DNA from: Muscardinus avellanarius
Taxonomy: Eukaryota; Chordata; Mammalia; Rodentia; Gliridae
NCBI GenBank assembly: GCA_963383645.1
Contig: OY726573.1
Coordinates: 16,456,158 to 16,520,157 of the forward strand
Direction: 5' to 3'
DNA length: 64,000 nt
A program made the translations under genes and the position numbers. Position 1 is the first letter of the stretch. Every line of letters starts with the position of its first letter. Positions 22,983 to 35,013 of this stretch are shown in pieces. The notes below the pieces were generated by a model, which was not told where the DNA came from, ran no database searches, and saw only the letters and a program-made list of their open reading frames with translations.

Positions 22983-23625
22983 CCCCCGCTGAGGGGAGAC
23001 CCTCAATCAGCCTCGGGATAAGCGACGACAGCAAGAACACACGAGAAACTTTAATCTCCTTGATGCAAAAGCAGAAGGTAAAAGTTTATTAAGGAGCCAG
23101 TGCACTGGGGCCGACTCGTATAGGAGTTTGGCCCCGAGCAACTGAAAGTGTGGATATTTATAGGGAAAAGACCACCAGTTAGGGGGGGGTAGGGGTTTGG
23201 GCCAGATTGCATGCGTTTACAGAAAATTACAGAATCATTTGAAAAGTACATTCTGTAGTCAGGTGTTAGATAAGATACCAGGTGTAGTCAGTAAGCTCCC
23301 GGGTCAAGGCGCTCTGACCCAGTCAGTATAGATAAGATGGGGTGGGCTTATCGCATATTTTACATTCCTAAGCTGTAAGCTGCAGTAAAATATATTTTTC
23401 TTTTTAACTATTAGCTGGCTGCTAGGGGCTTATGATTTTTTCTTCTAAATGGAGCCTTTCATGTGTACTGGGTGTTCTACCTCCTAGCTACACCCTCAGA
23501 CCTATTTTATTTTTATTTTTTGAAACAGGATTTCACTAAGTTGCTGAGGGTCTGGCTTGATTCCTCCTGTCTCAACCCCCCAAGTACTGGGATTAAGGTG
23601 TGCACCACCATGCCTGGCCCCCTTA

Positions 23626-23674
<49 letters not shown>

Positions 23675-23872
23675 GGGGATGGGACCCAGGGGCATTCTAC
23701 CTCCGGGCTCTACTCCCAGACCTATTTTATATTTTATTTGGAAACAGGGTCTCACTAAGTTGCTGAGAGCCTCACTAAGTAGCTGAGGCTGGCTTTGAAC
23801 CTGTACGATCCTCCTGTCTCAGCCTCCCGAGCGCTGGGATTACAAGCGTGCGCCACCATGCCTGGCTATAAC
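22921..23872 (-). mobile_element. Antisense SINEs around a gammaretrovirus-type LTR
   Basis: The (TG)n tail of an antisense SINE (22921-22975 and 23462-23620) was hit by the LTR at 22976-23461. Another antisense SINE with a (GT)n tail follows at 23629-23872. Confidence 0.78.
22976..23461 (-). mobile_element. Gammaretrovirus-type solo LTR (antisense)
   Basis: 486 bp with terminal inverted repeats TGAAAG...CTTTCA of the murine leukaemia virus type. On the minus strand it begins TGAAAGGCTCC and ends GGGGGTCTTTCA. The flanking tgtg (4 bp) agrees with gammaretroviral integration, though the TG repeat makes that weak. Confidence 0.82.
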
Positions 23873-24054
23873 AAATTAAAAAAAAATCAAGTCATATGAA
23901 TTAAGAAGTTCTCTGATTTTTGCTTTTTATTTATTTAATATATACTCAAGGGGAGAGCTCTTAGGGTTAGAACCAGATTATCCATGATCTTGTTTGTTCA
24001 CATTATGGTCTCTCTTTTTTATTAATCCTAAAAAGAGAAAGAGAAAACTAGGAT
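23873..24054. other. Unassigned AT-rich sequence
   Basis: Nothing recognised. Confidence 0.4.
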
Positions 24055-24478
24055 TTTTTTTTTTTTTTGCAGTATTGGGGATTAAACCTAGGGCATTGTA
24101 CTTCTGAGCTACACCCCCAGTCCTATTTTTTTTTGTGTGTGTGTGTGATACTGGGGATGGAACCCAAGGGGATTCTACCTACGAGCTACACCCCCAGCCC
24201 TATTTTTTTGGTCTTTATTTGGAAACCGGGTCTCACTGAGTTGCAGAGGGCCTCACTAAGTAGTAGCTGAGGCTGTCTGCGAACCGCGATCCTCCCGTCT
24301 CAGCCTCCCAAATCCCAGAATTACAAGCGTGTGTCATCACGCCCGGCTCCTATTTTTTATTTTTTATTTTGAGACAAGATCTCACTAAGTAGCTGAGGCT
24401 GTCCACAAACCCACAACCCTCCTGTCTGTCTCCCAAATACTGGGTTTACAAGTGTGTGCCACCACGCTTGATTTGAAA
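24055..24478 (-). mobile_element. Three antisense SINE pieces
   Basis: A tail piece (24061-24125), a full type 1 copy (24133-24348) and a head-only copy (24350-24478). Confidence 0.8.
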
Positions 24479-24796
24479 ACTGAGACTAAACATAAAACAC
24501 TTCAGAATTAGATCAGTGTTTGTCTCCCACCCAGTTGTCAATATCTTCTATAGCCAGTGTCTCAGCCATGGAAATATGCAGCTCAAATTCAAACAAACAA
24601 TGCTGGTCCATCCCTTTTTTCTGCAAATAAAAAAAGAGTGCTTATAACAAAACTGTAGCTTTTACAGGATCAGGGTGCTCTCTTTCTACAGAAAATGAAA
24701 ACCAAACCAAACAAAATAAAGTCTTTTTTTAAGAATAGCATATACTATCTCATCCCCAGTAATCTGAATGCTATTAAAAATCTATAACTTCAAAGC
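24479..24796. other. Unassigned single-copy sequence
   Basis: Nothing recognised. Confidence 0.45.
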
Positions 24797-25646
24797 CGGG
24801 CATGGCGGTGCAGGCTTATAACCCCAGTATTCGGGAGGCTGAGACTGGAGGATCGCGGTTCGCAGACAGCCTCAGCTACCTCAGCTACCTAGTGAGGCCC
24901 TCTGCAACTCATTGAGACCCGGTTTCAAAATAAAGAATAAAAAATAGGGCAGGGGGTGTAGCTCGGAGGTCGAATGACCCTGGGTTCCACCCCCAGACCC
25001 GCAAAAAAGTAAAAATCTGTAACTTCCTAGCCGGGCGTGGTAGTGCATGCTTGTAATCCCGGCATCTGGGAGGCTGAGACAGAAGTATAGTGGTTCGCAG
25101 ACAGCCTCAGCTACTACTTAGTGAAGCCCTTTGAACTCAGTGAGACCTGTTTCAAAATAAAGAATAAAAAAAAAATAGGGCTGGGGTGTAGCTTGGAGGT
25201 AGAATGCCCCTGAGTTCCAGCCCCAGTACCACAAAAAATAAATAAAAATAAAAATAAAAAATAAAAAAATGAAAATATAACTTCATACATGCAAAACATG
25301 CAAGCAAATAAGCTGGGTGTGGTGGTGTATGCTCATAATCCCAGTGCTTGGGAGGCTGAGACAGGAGGATCTGGATTCGTGGCCAGCCTCAACTACTTAG
25401 TGAGGCCATCCACAACTTAGTGAGACTCTGGTTCAAAATAAGAATTAAAAAGCCGTGTGTGGTGGCACACGCTTGTAATCCTAGCATTCAGGAGGTTGAG
25501 ACTGGAGGATTGAGGTTCACGGACAGCCTCAGATACTTAGTGAGGCCCTCTGCAACTCAGCGAGACCGTTTCAAAATAAAGAATAAAAAAGTGGGCAGTA
25601 GGTGTAGCTCGGAGGTTGAATGCCTCTGGGTTCCATCCCCAGGCCC

Positions 25647-25686
<40 letters not shown>

Positions 25687-25773
25687 AAAACTCGGAAAAA
25701 AAATCGGGCTGGGGTGTAGCTTGTAGGTAGAATGCCCTGGGTTAAATTTCTAGCACCAAGAAAAGCAAAACAG

Positions 25774-25825
<52 letters not shown>
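24797..25825 (+). mobile_element. Five sense SINEs with A and GA tails
   Basis: Copies at 24797-25006, 25029-25270, 25310-25450 (head only), 25453-25687 (long poly-A) and a tail piece at 25707-25770 that leads into (GA)n at 25775-25826. Confidence 0.8.
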
Positions 25826-25828
<3 letters not shown>

Positions 25829-26016
25829 AGAAAAGAAAAAGCAAGCAAATAATCTAAAAAGCAGAAGGAACAATTTATATATAACTTGCAAAGGTCTTTT
25901 CTGAGGACTCAAGGACATTTCCTAGATAAAACAAAATTATATGTTAACAAGAGCTCAAGAAAAAGCACATTTAAGTAAACAGTTTCTATCTCCAGTAGGT
26001 TCCAATAGGTGATTTT

Positions 26017-26119
26017 TTTTTTTTTTTGCAGGTCTAGGGATGGAACCCAGGGTCATTCTATCTCTGAACTACACCCATGCCCTACTTTTTATTCTTCATT
26101 TTGAAAACGGTCTCACTAG
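26017..26119 (-). mobile_element. Antisense SINE tail half, cut by a provirus
   Basis: The ID-like tail and linker are present; the head is replaced by the LTR that starts at 26120. Confidence 0.75.
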
Positions 26120-26476
26120 TGATAGGTCGGGTCCCTCCCTTTCCCATGGGAACCTGCAGTGGGGACAGGAGGTGGAACCCCGAAAGTGAGAGCGGAGATG
26201 TCAGAGACTCCAGATGTCGCAAGACAGACTCCAGATGCTGCAAGACTCCGGATGTCACGAGAGAATTGGCATTCCCACACTGCTAGCCCCCCCAAACACC
26301 CCCCATAAAATATCGGTACTTCCACCCCACCACACAACTCTGCTGACTGAGTGGCTCATCCCTTCTCCCAAGGTCGGTAGATATTGCCCAAAGGCACCAG
26401 TTGATTAAAGCAGCTCTTGATAACTTGGCTAGTGTTTACCTCCTTCATGACTCCCCAGCTCAATTTCAACATTACA
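26120..26476 (+). mobile_element. 5' LTR, family B
   Basis: 357 bp from TGATAGGTCGGG to CAACATTACA, aligned with the antisense copies over the whole length. Confidence 0.82.
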
Positions 26477-26478
26477 TT

Positions 26479-26496
26479 TGTTCCATGACACCTGGG
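26479..26496 (+). promoter_or_regulatory. Degenerate primer-binding site
   Basis: It lies two bases after the LTR. Comparison with the better copy at 56959-56976 suggests a decayed tRNA-Phe site. Confidence 0.45.
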
Positions 26497-27211
26497 AGGA
26501 TTTTTGGTTTTTTTTCTCTCTCTTATTTTTTGATGCTGGTTGAAGAGTCCTTGAACCACAAACTCTTCAATCCAGACCGGGTGCCCGTGAAGTCCCACGC
26601 TGGGCTCATTGGGCAAAGCACAGCCACCAGCCTCTCCTGTGCCCCCTGAGGTCCCACGACAGGCTCGCTGGGTGGTGTGCACCCCCTTGCTGACGCATGC
26701 CAACCACCACCACTACCCTGGCTCTGGCGCCGCTGCTAGGCCCCGTGGCCACCTGCACCACTGGCCACAGCCGCGGGGTCTACCGCTCCAGCTGCTTCGA
26801 GCTTCTGAGCCATGCAGCCATGCGGACCCTGCCAGCACAGCTGCTCAGAGGCCGCTGCTCCGCTCTACCTCTCTGGCTCCACTGCTCTGGCTCCATGCTC
26901 CAGCTGCAGCCACCGGCTGCTCAGGCCCCACTGCCACTGATCCATGTGGCACCCCTGCACTGGGTAAGCTTCCTCCCCTGCCCTTGGTCAGTGGGTTCCG
27001 GCTTCTTGCCTTCTGGCTTCGTGTCTGTGGCTTCTCCATTATCAATAACGCACAGCTGTGTCGGAGAAGTCCCCAGATGACCAGGTTGTCCTCTGGTTTT
27101 GAGGAGGGATTGAGATGTCTTTCTTATTCTCTTAACCTCTGTTCCTGAATGATTGGTCAGGAAATAGGGACGCCTGTTTCCTTTTTTATTGTTTTTGCCC
27201 GCGGACCAATT
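26497..27211 (+). other. ERV leader, GC-rich
   Basis: Non-coding leader between primer site and gag ATG. It has a polypyrimidine run (26505-26530) and CG-rich segments that also occur in the non-autonomous elements at 30.3 and 42 kb. Confidence 0.65.
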
Positions 27212-29130
27212 ATGGGAAGCCAAACCCCAAACCTCCAAAATAGATTCTCAGTCCCCACTGGGTTGTCATCTCGCTAATCTCCAGGCTCTGGGTTTAGCGG
27301 AAGATTTATGTCCTGAGCGTCTAAGTTTTTACTGCAATAGGGTCTGGCCTCATTATCAGTTGGATAATGGGTGGTGGTGGCCCGTGAATGGCAGCTTGGA
27401 TTTTAATATCCTGATCGATCTCAGCAACTTTTTTTTTTTTTTTGTGGTACTGGGGATGGAACCTTTCTACCTCCGGGCTATACTCCCAGACTTATTTTAT
27501 ATATATTTTTGGAAACAGGGTCTCATAAGCCAGCGAGGCTGGCTTCGAACCTGCGCGATCCTCCTGTCTCCACCTCCCAAGTGCGGGGATTACAAGCGTG
27601 CACCACCACACCTGGCCTCTGAGCAACTTTTTAAAGTGGTCCAGTAAATGGTCAAAAGTCCTGTGGGTACAGACTTTCTTTTTTATGTGGTCCCGACTTT
27701 CTCTTCCTGCTCCCCCCTACTCTACTGCTCAAGTCCTGCTGGCTAGGGTTTCCTGCCAGCTGAAGTCGCCATCTTGGTCGCCTCATGGAAGCGTGCAGGC
27801 GCCATCTGGTGGTCTTGCTGAGTTACAGCACAGTTGCCATTTTGTGGTAACACGTGGTTGCAAGCGTCTTACCCTGCTGGGTTGCAGGTACAATTTTCTG
27901 AAGACTCTGATCCACAGAATCTCTCCTCACTGCCTTGACCACCATACTATTCTAGAACGGCCTCCCACTCTAACCCGCTCCTTTCCTCCCTGCCATTCTC
28001 TCTTAAGGGAACAACCCTTACCTCCCCCTCGCCTTCCCCTGTAGGTTACTGTACCTGCTCCGGGGACCCTCCTCTCTTGACACCACTCTGCAAGGTGGCC
28101 AGTGCAGAAGGCATAGTTTGTTTTTATGTTCCTTTCTCCCTACCTGACTTTGCTCAAATTGAAGGAAAACTGGTTTATTTTTCTGCCAAACCATCCAGTT
28201 TTATTAAAGAATTCCAATACATTGTACAAACATATGATCTAACATGGCGGGATCTTCATGTTATTTTAACCTCTGCCTTAATACCGGATGAACGTGATCG
28301 TATTATAAAGGCTGCCCAGGAAAAGGCCAACCAGGCTCATTTAAGCAGCCCAGCACTCCCTATGGGAGCAGCTGAGGTTTCTTCTGAGGATCCCTACTGG
28401 GATCATCAGCCAGCCCCTAACGGTAGGGGTGAGGGAATAAAAATGAAAGACCATATGATACTATGCCTTCTCAATGGCATGCAGGCTGCTTCTCATAAAG
28501 TAGTTAATTATGATAAACGTAAGGAAATCACCCAAGGTTTTACAAACCTCGCTGTTTTTCTTAATGGGCTGCAGGAGGCTTTTACCCTCTATATCCGCTT
28601 AGATCCATCTACTGAGGCAGGATCTGTGGTGTTGGCAACTCATTTCATTGGGCAATCATTCCCTAATATTTGGAAAAAATTTTAAAAAGCTGGTCCTCAA
28701 ACTCCTATCTGAGATCTGGTGAACATGGCATTTAAAGTTTTTAATTCTAGAGAGGAACAGACAGAGATGGAGTGTACACTCTGACTTCGCCAGAAGGCAG
28801 ATTTGTAAGTCTGAGCCCTGGTGGCTGCCCATTGGCTGGCAGTAAAGGCTCAGCCCTTGGGGCAACAAGCACCACCTAGGGGTGGAGGACAGCAATGACA
28901 ACTACCCCTGGGAGCCTGTTATAAATGTGGACACCAAGGTCATTGGGCCAAGCATTGCCCTCACCACGTCCACCAACCAGATCATGCCTGGCGTGTGACC
29001 AGGAGGGACACTGAAAAAGTGAGTGCCCTTGGAAAAATGGTGAGCCTCAGGTGTCTCAACACAGGGGGACCACCCTTCCAGATCAGGCCCCGCTGCTGGG
29101 ACTGCTTGGCCTGGCCAAAGACTGACAGTT
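27212..29130 (+). pseudogene. gag: gag, gammaretrovirus-like, with frame breaks
   Basis: Gag assembles the virion. The start MGSQTPN has a myristoylation-type glycine. The matrix part is broken by stops and by a SINE (27429-27617). The capsid is an open frame at 28077-28685, starting near FYVPFSLPDFAQIEGKL and carrying TYDLTWRDLHVILTSALIP and a major-homology-like region around 28527-28620; both are typical of gammaretroviral p30. A single CCHC zinc knuckle (CYKCGHQGHWAKHC) is at 28917-28958. The capsid frame ends in a stop at about 28683. Confidence 0.9.
27429..27617 (-). mobile_element. Antisense SINE in gag
   Basis: It is flanked by ctcagcaactttt and ctgagcaactttt. Confidence 0.88.
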
Positions 29131-29139
29131 CCTTATTAC

Positions 29140-29460
29140 TCTAGCTGAGCCCAGGGTAACTCTCCAGGTAGTGGGTAAACCAATCTCCTTTTTTGATTGA
29201 CACGGAAGCTACCTACTTGGTTCTTCCCTCCTTCTCAGGCCCTAGTTTTCCTTCTCAAATCTCAGTTCAGGGAATTGACAGCAAGCTCTCTTGCCCATGT
29301 ACAACAGGTCCCCTTTTTTGCCATTTGGAAAACCTTATGGTTGCCCATCCATTCCTGATTATCTCTTCATGTCCTACCCACCTTTTAGGTACAGACTTCT
29401 TAAACAAAATAGGGACCGAACTTTCATTTAGTTTCCCCATGGCTTCTGTATCCACAATAA
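29140..29460 (+). pseudogene. pro: ERV protease remnant with altered active site
   Basis: The frame has FLIDTEATYLVLP at about 29190-29228, where the aspartic-protease motif is expected to read DTG; GAC ACG GAA is at 29199-29207. The flap and LLGTDFLNKIG C-terminal motif (about 29385-29415) are recognisable. A stop lies between gag and this region. Confidence 0.75.
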
Positions 29461-29461
29461 T

Positions 29462-29928
29462 TTTTTTTGTGTGTGTGGGTCTGGTGATGGAACCCAGGGG
29501 CATTCCACCTCCAAGCTACACCCCATGCCCTATTTTTCATTCTTTATTTTGAAACAGGGTCTCACTGAGTTGCAGAAGACCTCACTAAGCTGAGGCTGTC
29601 TGCGAACTGCAATCCTCAGGTATCAGCCTCCCAAATGTTGGGATTACAAGCGTGCACCACCATGCCCAGCTCCATATATATATATTTCATTCATAGATTA
29701 GTATGCGGCTATTATTATTATTATTATTTTTTTTTTTTTTGTGGTACTGGGGTTCCCGGAAGCCCTTCTACCTCCAGGCTACGCTCCCAGACCTATTTTT
29801 ATACTTTTTTTTGTTTGGAATCAGGGTCTCTTAAGCCAGTGCAGCTGGCTTTGAACCTGCGCGATCCTCCTGTCTCCACCTCCCAAGTGCGGGGATTACA
29901 AGTGTGAGCCACCACGCCCGGCATCCCC
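29462..29928 (-). mobile_element. Two antisense SINEs in pol
   Basis: A type 1 copy (29468-29672) and a type 2 copy (29725-29925). Confidence 0.85.
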
Positions 29929-29929
29929 C

Positions 29930-30250
29930 AATATATTTTTAATGGCTGTTGTTACAGAGGATGACCAGGTGGCCAAACCTCCCCTCTCTATAGATTTGGT
30001 TGACCCTATAGTATGGGACACCCCTACCCCAGTTGTGGCAACCCACCACAGCTGTTTGGATTGTCCTCTGTGACTCCACTATTTTCCCTGCCTGTTCCCA
30101 TCATTTCTCATCTCCTTGACCAGCAATTACTTTAATAGTGATTCTTACCACACCTACTGCAGCCAAACTGCTGGGGGACCCCAACTGGCATCACCTTACT
30201 TGGTTAAAAGGGGTTCCATTACAACAATCTCATGACAAATTCTCTTGTAC
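29930..30250 (+). pseudogene. pol: Possible start of ERV reverse transcriptase region
   Basis: VDPIVWDTPTPVVATHHS (about 29998-30052) resembles the protease-RT linker of class I ERVs. The rest is broken and not assignable. Confidence 0.4.
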
Positions 30251-30309
30251 AGCACCACCACGCCCGGCTTAACTGTTTTTTTCTTAAATAAATATTCTAA
30301 GCAAGATAC

Positions 30310-30632
30310 TGATAAGTTGGGTCCTGCACTCATGTGACTTTGTGTCACATGACCTCTGCAGGGCAAGGGAGGGGCTGAAACCCCCGCGAGAATTGGGCGT
30401 TCCCGCGAGTAAACCCTCCTCTCGCGAGATGCATGCCTTGAAAAGGAGAGCCCGTGTGCTCAAGCTTCGGACAGGTGCGCGGGCCCCACGGTGCCTCGCC
30501 CTGATCCCCGGGAGAGCCGTGCCATTAAAACTTTACATGCCATGTGTACCGGACCTCTCTTGTGTTTTTCACACTCCACCGTACTCACATTATTTTTATT
30601 TTACTCGCATTAATTTTTTATTTTACTTATCA
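30310..30632 (+). mobile_element. 5' LTR, family C
   Basis: 323 bp, TGATAAGTTGGG to TTACTTATCA. It contains an attaaa-type polyadenylation signal near 30524. Confidence 0.88.
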
Positions 30633-30634
30633 TT

Positions 30635-30652
30635 TGGTGCCGAACCAGGAGA
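30635..30652 (+). promoter_or_regulatory. tRNA-Phe-like primer-binding site
   Basis: TGGTGCCGAACC begins two bases after the LTR. It matches the 3' end of tRNA-Phe over 10 bases, then differs by a short deletion. Confidence 0.65.
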
Positions 30653-30851
30653 ACTCTTGGGTTCCTCCCCCTTTTTTTTTTCTTTCTTTTTTCTCTTTTT
30701 ATTTTTACTCTCTTTTTGAGCCCCAGACTCTCCGACCCGCCAGCAGCTCGACTGCGAGGTCCCACACCAGCGCTCTGCTTGCAGGCATTGCTCCCACCAC
30801 TGCCGCCACTGCCGCCCCGTGCCTGCCCGGACCGTAAGCCTTCTTCCCCAG

Positions 30852-31350
30852 CCCCGCGCTCTCCAGGAGAGCCAGCGGCCTTCTTCCCACCCCGGGCTCT
30901 GCTGAGAGTCTGCAGCCATCTTTCCAGCCCCGAGCTCTGCTGAGAGCCGGTGGCCATCTTTCCAGCTCCGAGCTCTGCTGAGAGCTCGCGGCCATCTTTT
31001 CGGCGCCACGCTCTGCTGAGAGCCGGTGGCCTTCTTTCCAGCTCCGAGCTCTGCTGAGAGCTCGCGGCCATCTTTTCGGCCCCGCGCTCTGCTGAGAGCC
31101 GGTGGCCTTCTTTCCAGCTCCGAGCTCTGCTGAGAGCTCGCGGCCATCTTTTCGGCGCCACGCTCTGCTGAGAGCCGGTGGCCATCTTTCCGGCCCCGCG
31201 CTCTGCTGAGAGCCGGTGGCCATCTTTCTGATCTCACACTCTGCTGAGAGTCTGCGGCCATCATTCCAGCCCTGCGCTCTGCTGAGAGCCAGTGGCCATC
31301 TTTTCCTGCCCACGTGCTCTCTTCTGGAGCGCCGACGGCCATCTTCCACT
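30852..31350 (+). repeat. Tandem array of hairpin plus GGCCATCTTT units, copy 1
   Basis: About 11 units of 37-39 bp, each with CTCTGCTGAGAG (many as GAGCTCTGCTGAGAGCTC, a 7-bp stem with a 4-base loop) followed by a ggccatctt motif, the reverse complement of a YY1-type site. Confidence 0.9.
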
Positions 31351-33314
31351 GCCACTGCAGCCGCAGCCACCACTGCTAGGGCGTGCAGGCTCCGCCGGCT
31401 GCCAGGCTGCCAGTTCCACCTGCCCGGAGCCAGGCTCCTTGGGTGATGCTGGCACCTGCTCTGCTTGCCGACCTCCTGCACGGGCCAGGACCTCTGCCTG
31501 CTGCTTGGACCTCCTAAAACCGCCGTTCCAGCTCGGCGCTCCAGTCACCACCAGGACCTCTGGCCGATTTGCCCCACCCGCCCCGAGCCAGGCTCATTGG
31601 GCGGCGCATAGCCGGCTTCGGTGTCCACCACAGTCACCCGCGCCAGGCGTAGCTCTACTAGCTGCTGCTGCTCCGTTTTGCCCGCCCAAGCCAGGCTCAC
31701 TGGCGATGCTCCTCAGGGCCCAGCCTCAGCGACTGCTGCATGCCTGGAAGCCATTTTGTCTCCACGCCGCAAACTGGGCAAGCCATGCCGCCTGCATGCC
31801 ACCGTTTGATCCCGCCTGCGCCAGCTGTCAGTGCCATCCACGCCAGCCGTCAGTGCCATCCACACCAGCCACCAGCATCTGCGTGCCCCAGCTCCACCAC
31901 GCCCCCAGCAGCTTCTCAGCGCTTCTGTCACAGCCAGCACTGGCTGGCAACACTTCACTCCGGTAAACTGCCTCCTTCCCTTGGTTAGCGGGTTCCGGAC
32001 TTGGGTCTTCCGGTCCACTGGGACCCCAAAATCCAAGCGCTTGGTGACCCATTGTCCCCTGGTCCACTGGGACCACCCTGCGGATGACCAGGTCATCCTC
32101 CGGTTTTGAGAAGGAATGAAGACGTTCTTCCCTATCTCTTAACCTCCGTTTCTGAACGATTGAGCAGGGAAATCGGGGACGCCCATTTCCTGTTCTTCGT
32201 TTCCGCCCGTGAACCAATTATGGGAAGTCGAACCTTTATACTAGCAGATGCCCTGAGAGCCTGTCTGCCTTGATACGAGTTGGGAAATGGGTTGTGGTGG
32301 CCCAGGAATAGTTAGGAACTTTTATAAGCAGTCTGGTATCCCTTCAAATGCTCTCCCCTATCAGCTGCCATTTATTTTCCTGCCAGCTGCCATTTTGTGA
32401 TGGCGCATAGTCGCTGCCTGGTGATGTCACAGTCGCCATCTTGGCCCGCGCCAGACTGCAATTTTGCTGGGCGGCCCGCGTGGGCGCGCCCTAGGTGCTG
32501 TGGGAAACACCGGGGCTGGGGCGACACCCTCTGTCCATGGGGAGTCTGCGTTGCCATTCTTACTGGACATCAGCCCCGGGACGTGCTCTTTGTGAGTATA
32601 GGTCCGTTGCAGCTGACAGAACCTTAACATGGCATCTAAGTTTTAATTCCAGAGAGAAACAGGCGGAGATGGAGTGTACACCCTGACTTTGCCAAAAAGC
32701 AGATCTCTGGTAGCTGCCCTTTGGCTGGTGGTGGTGGCTCAGCCCTCTGGAGCGCCACCTAGGTGTGGAGGACTGCAACGACGACTACCTCCAGGAGCCT
32801 GCCTGAAGTGGGGCGAAGCCACGCCCACCAATCAGACTGTGCCCGGCGTGTGGCCAGGAGGTCCACTGGAACAGTGCCCTTGGAAAAGGATGAACCCCAG
32901 GTGCCTCAACACAGGGGGAGCACCTTTCCAGACCAGGCCCCGCCGCTGGCCCTACTCAGCCTGGCTGAAGACTGACGGCTCCTGGATCCCTCAACCTCCA
33001 TCCTCTTTGCCAGCTCAGGGTAGCTCTCCAGGTACTTAGTAAGCCAGTCTCCTTTTTGGTCGCCTGCTCAATCTCATGATTTGTTTTTTTCTTTAATAGC
33101 CCTTGCCTGTTCAAGCCTCCTCAAGCGCACATCACTAAGCTGTTCAGGGTAACCTCCAATTCGCACTGCAGCTATGCACCCACCTGAACCCCCTTCTGGG
33201 GGACTGGACTCCTGACTCCTCCCGGCCTGGGGCCCCTGACGACGCCCCTTGACAGCAGGAAGAAGCTAGAGGGTCCAATCATCATCCTTTATCCCTACCA
33301 TCAAAAGGCCGGGA

Positions 33315-33610
33315 TGATAAGTTGGGTCCTGCACTCATGTGACTTTGTGTCACATGACCTCTGCAGGGCAAGGGAGGGGCTGAAACCCCCGCGAGAATTG
33401 GGCGTTCCCGCGAGTAAACCCTCCTCTCGCGAGATGCATACCTTGAAAAGGAGAGCCCGCGTCCTCAAGCTTCGGACAGGCGCGCGGGCCCCACGTTGCC
33501 TCGCCCTGATCCCCGGGAGAGCCGTGCCATTAAAACTTTACATGCCATGTGTACCGGACCTCTCTCGTATTTTTTATTTTACTCACATTAATTTTTTATT
33601 TTACTTATCA
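33315..33610 (+). mobile_element. 3' LTR, family C, with a 27-bp deletion
   Basis: It lacks about 27 bases around the cacactcc...cattattttt segment present in the 5' LTR; otherwise closely similar. Confidence 0.87.
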
Positions 33611-33623
33611 GATACTTCTTTTT

Positions 33624-34036
33624 TTTTTTGTGGTACTGGGGTTCCTGGAAGCCCTCCTACTTCCAGGCTACACTCCCAGACCTATTTTTACATTTAATTT
33701 GAAAACAGGGTCTCCTAAGCCAGCATGGGGCTGGCTTCGAACCTGCGTGATCCTCCTGTCTCTGCCTCCCAAGCGCGGGGATTACAAGCGTGCGCCACCA
33801 CGCTCGGCAGGATACTTCTTTTTCAGAGAAAAAAAAAACCTACTTTTTTTTGTGTGGGTCTGGGGATGGAACCCAGAGGCATTTGACCTCCAAGCTACAC
33901 CCTCTGCCCTATTTTTTATTCTTTATTTTGAAACAGGGTCTCACTAAGTTGTGGAAGGCCTCATTAAGTAGCTGAGGCTGTCCGCGAACCGCGATCCTCC
34001 GGTCTCAGCCTCCCAACTGCTGGGATTACAAGCGTA
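33624..34036 (-). mobile_element. Two antisense SINEs next to the LTR element
   Basis: The first (33624-33810) is flanked by gatacttcttttt on both sides, its target being the LTR element's own duplication. The second is at 33842-34036. Confidence 0.87.
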
Positions 34037-34040
34037 CAAA

Positions 34041-34746
34041 CTTCTGTTCAGGCAAAATCCTGAAAGCGTCTGCCAGTACCCTCGTGGTTGACCGGCTTAG
34101 CTAGAGCATGAAAGACAGGTACATGAAAAACAATTTAGAGCTCACACTTATAACAAAAGGCTTAAGGAATCACCAGATTCCTTAAATGTTAAGATGTTCC
34201 AGGTCCAAAATGTATCTGCTGTTTAGCCTAAAAAGGGCGGGCTCCCGCTTTTGGTGTTTTTAAGCACTCATTTTAAGGGAGTACGGGGTTGGCCAGGAAG
34301 AGGGAGAGAGAGAGAGAGAGAGAGGATTCTCTTCCTATAAGCCTCATAGTTAGCGGCTGGCTTTAGCAATAAGGGCACTGGCTGTCTCCGACAGTGGGCA
34401 AGCATTCTGCTGAAGGAGGTGGCAGCTGCCAGCACCCAGCAAGGGGACAGAAGAGGAGAGGGCATCGCCTGTGGACCACGCTGCAGACTGCGCCACTGTG
34501 ATCCATAGGTCGCTGTTGGGCACGCAAACCTGGGGCACAAACTGGCATAGGTTTAATGGGCCTTGGCTTGAGGTGAAGAGGTGGCCCTGGGCCCCCTCCC
34601 TTCTCCAGGGAAGAAGGTGGCCTGGTTGCCTCCATGGGCTTGGGCTTGGCCCTATTCCTTGTCTCTCTAATCCATACACCTCCAAGCTACCCTGGCACTC
34701 CCTGTGATCTGCACACTCAAACAGAACATTTAAAACCAGGGATAAG
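34041..34746. other. Unassigned sequence, about 0.7 kb
   Basis: It contains a (GA)n run (34300-34323) and minus-strand frames without recognisable domains. It could be old LTR or proviral sequence, but nothing supports that directly. Confidence 0.4.
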
Positions 34747-35010
34747 CTGGACATGGTGGTGCACACTTGTAGGATTACGGTTCACCGACAGACTCAGCTA
34801 CTTAGTGAGGCACTTCACAACTCAGCGAGACCCTGTTTCAAAAATTCAAAAGACTAAAAAATAGGGCTGAGTGTGTAGCTCAGAGGAAAAATGTTCCTGA
34901 GTTCCACCTCCAGTACAAAAACAAACAAACAAACAAACAAACAAAAAAAAAAAAAACCCAAAACAATAAAAACCCAAAAAACAAAAAACAAAAAAAGAAA
35001 AACAAAGACA
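34747..35010 (+). mobile_element. Sense SINE with (AAAC)n tail
   Basis: Copy at 34747-34917 with an internal head deletion, then AAAC and AAAAC repeats to about 35005. Confidence 0.78.
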
Positions 35011-35013
35011 GGG

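Larger units (their letters stand above)
26120..30250 (+). mobile_element. Truncated gammaretrovirus-like provirus (family B): 5' LTR, leader, gag, pro, start of pol
   Basis: In order: LTR (26120-26476), degraded primer site, leader of about 730 bp, gag (27212 to about 29130), protease (about 29140-29460) and a short stretch near the start of RT (29935-30250). There is no 3' LTR. Three SINEs interrupt it. The antisense partial copy at 55562-57832 belongs to the same family, as do solo LTRs at 9717, 36354 and 47075. Confidence 0.82.
30310..33610 (+). mobile_element. Complete non-autonomous LTR retrotransposon, copy 1 (3301 bp)
   Basis: Bounded by the 5-bp duplication gatac (30305-30309 and 33611-33615). 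It holds LTRs (30310-30632, 33315-33610), a primer site, a polypyrimidine run, a tandem array (30852-31350), a CG-rich leader, a gag start (ATG 32220-32222) that meets a stop after about 15 codons, a fused piece of gag nucleocapsid/protease sequence (about 32620-33060) and LTR. Capsid, RT, integrase and env are absent. Sequence shared with family B provirus leader and gag shows it is a deletion derivative of that lineage or a close relative. Confidence 0.9.

Noticed and set aside
30610..31551. Overlapping minus-strand frames of 96-258 codons with repeated LSRARGWKDG-type peptides
   Set aside because: They are translations of the 37-39-bp leader array in an LTR element. All three frames show the same peptide, which follows from the repeat and not from coding.
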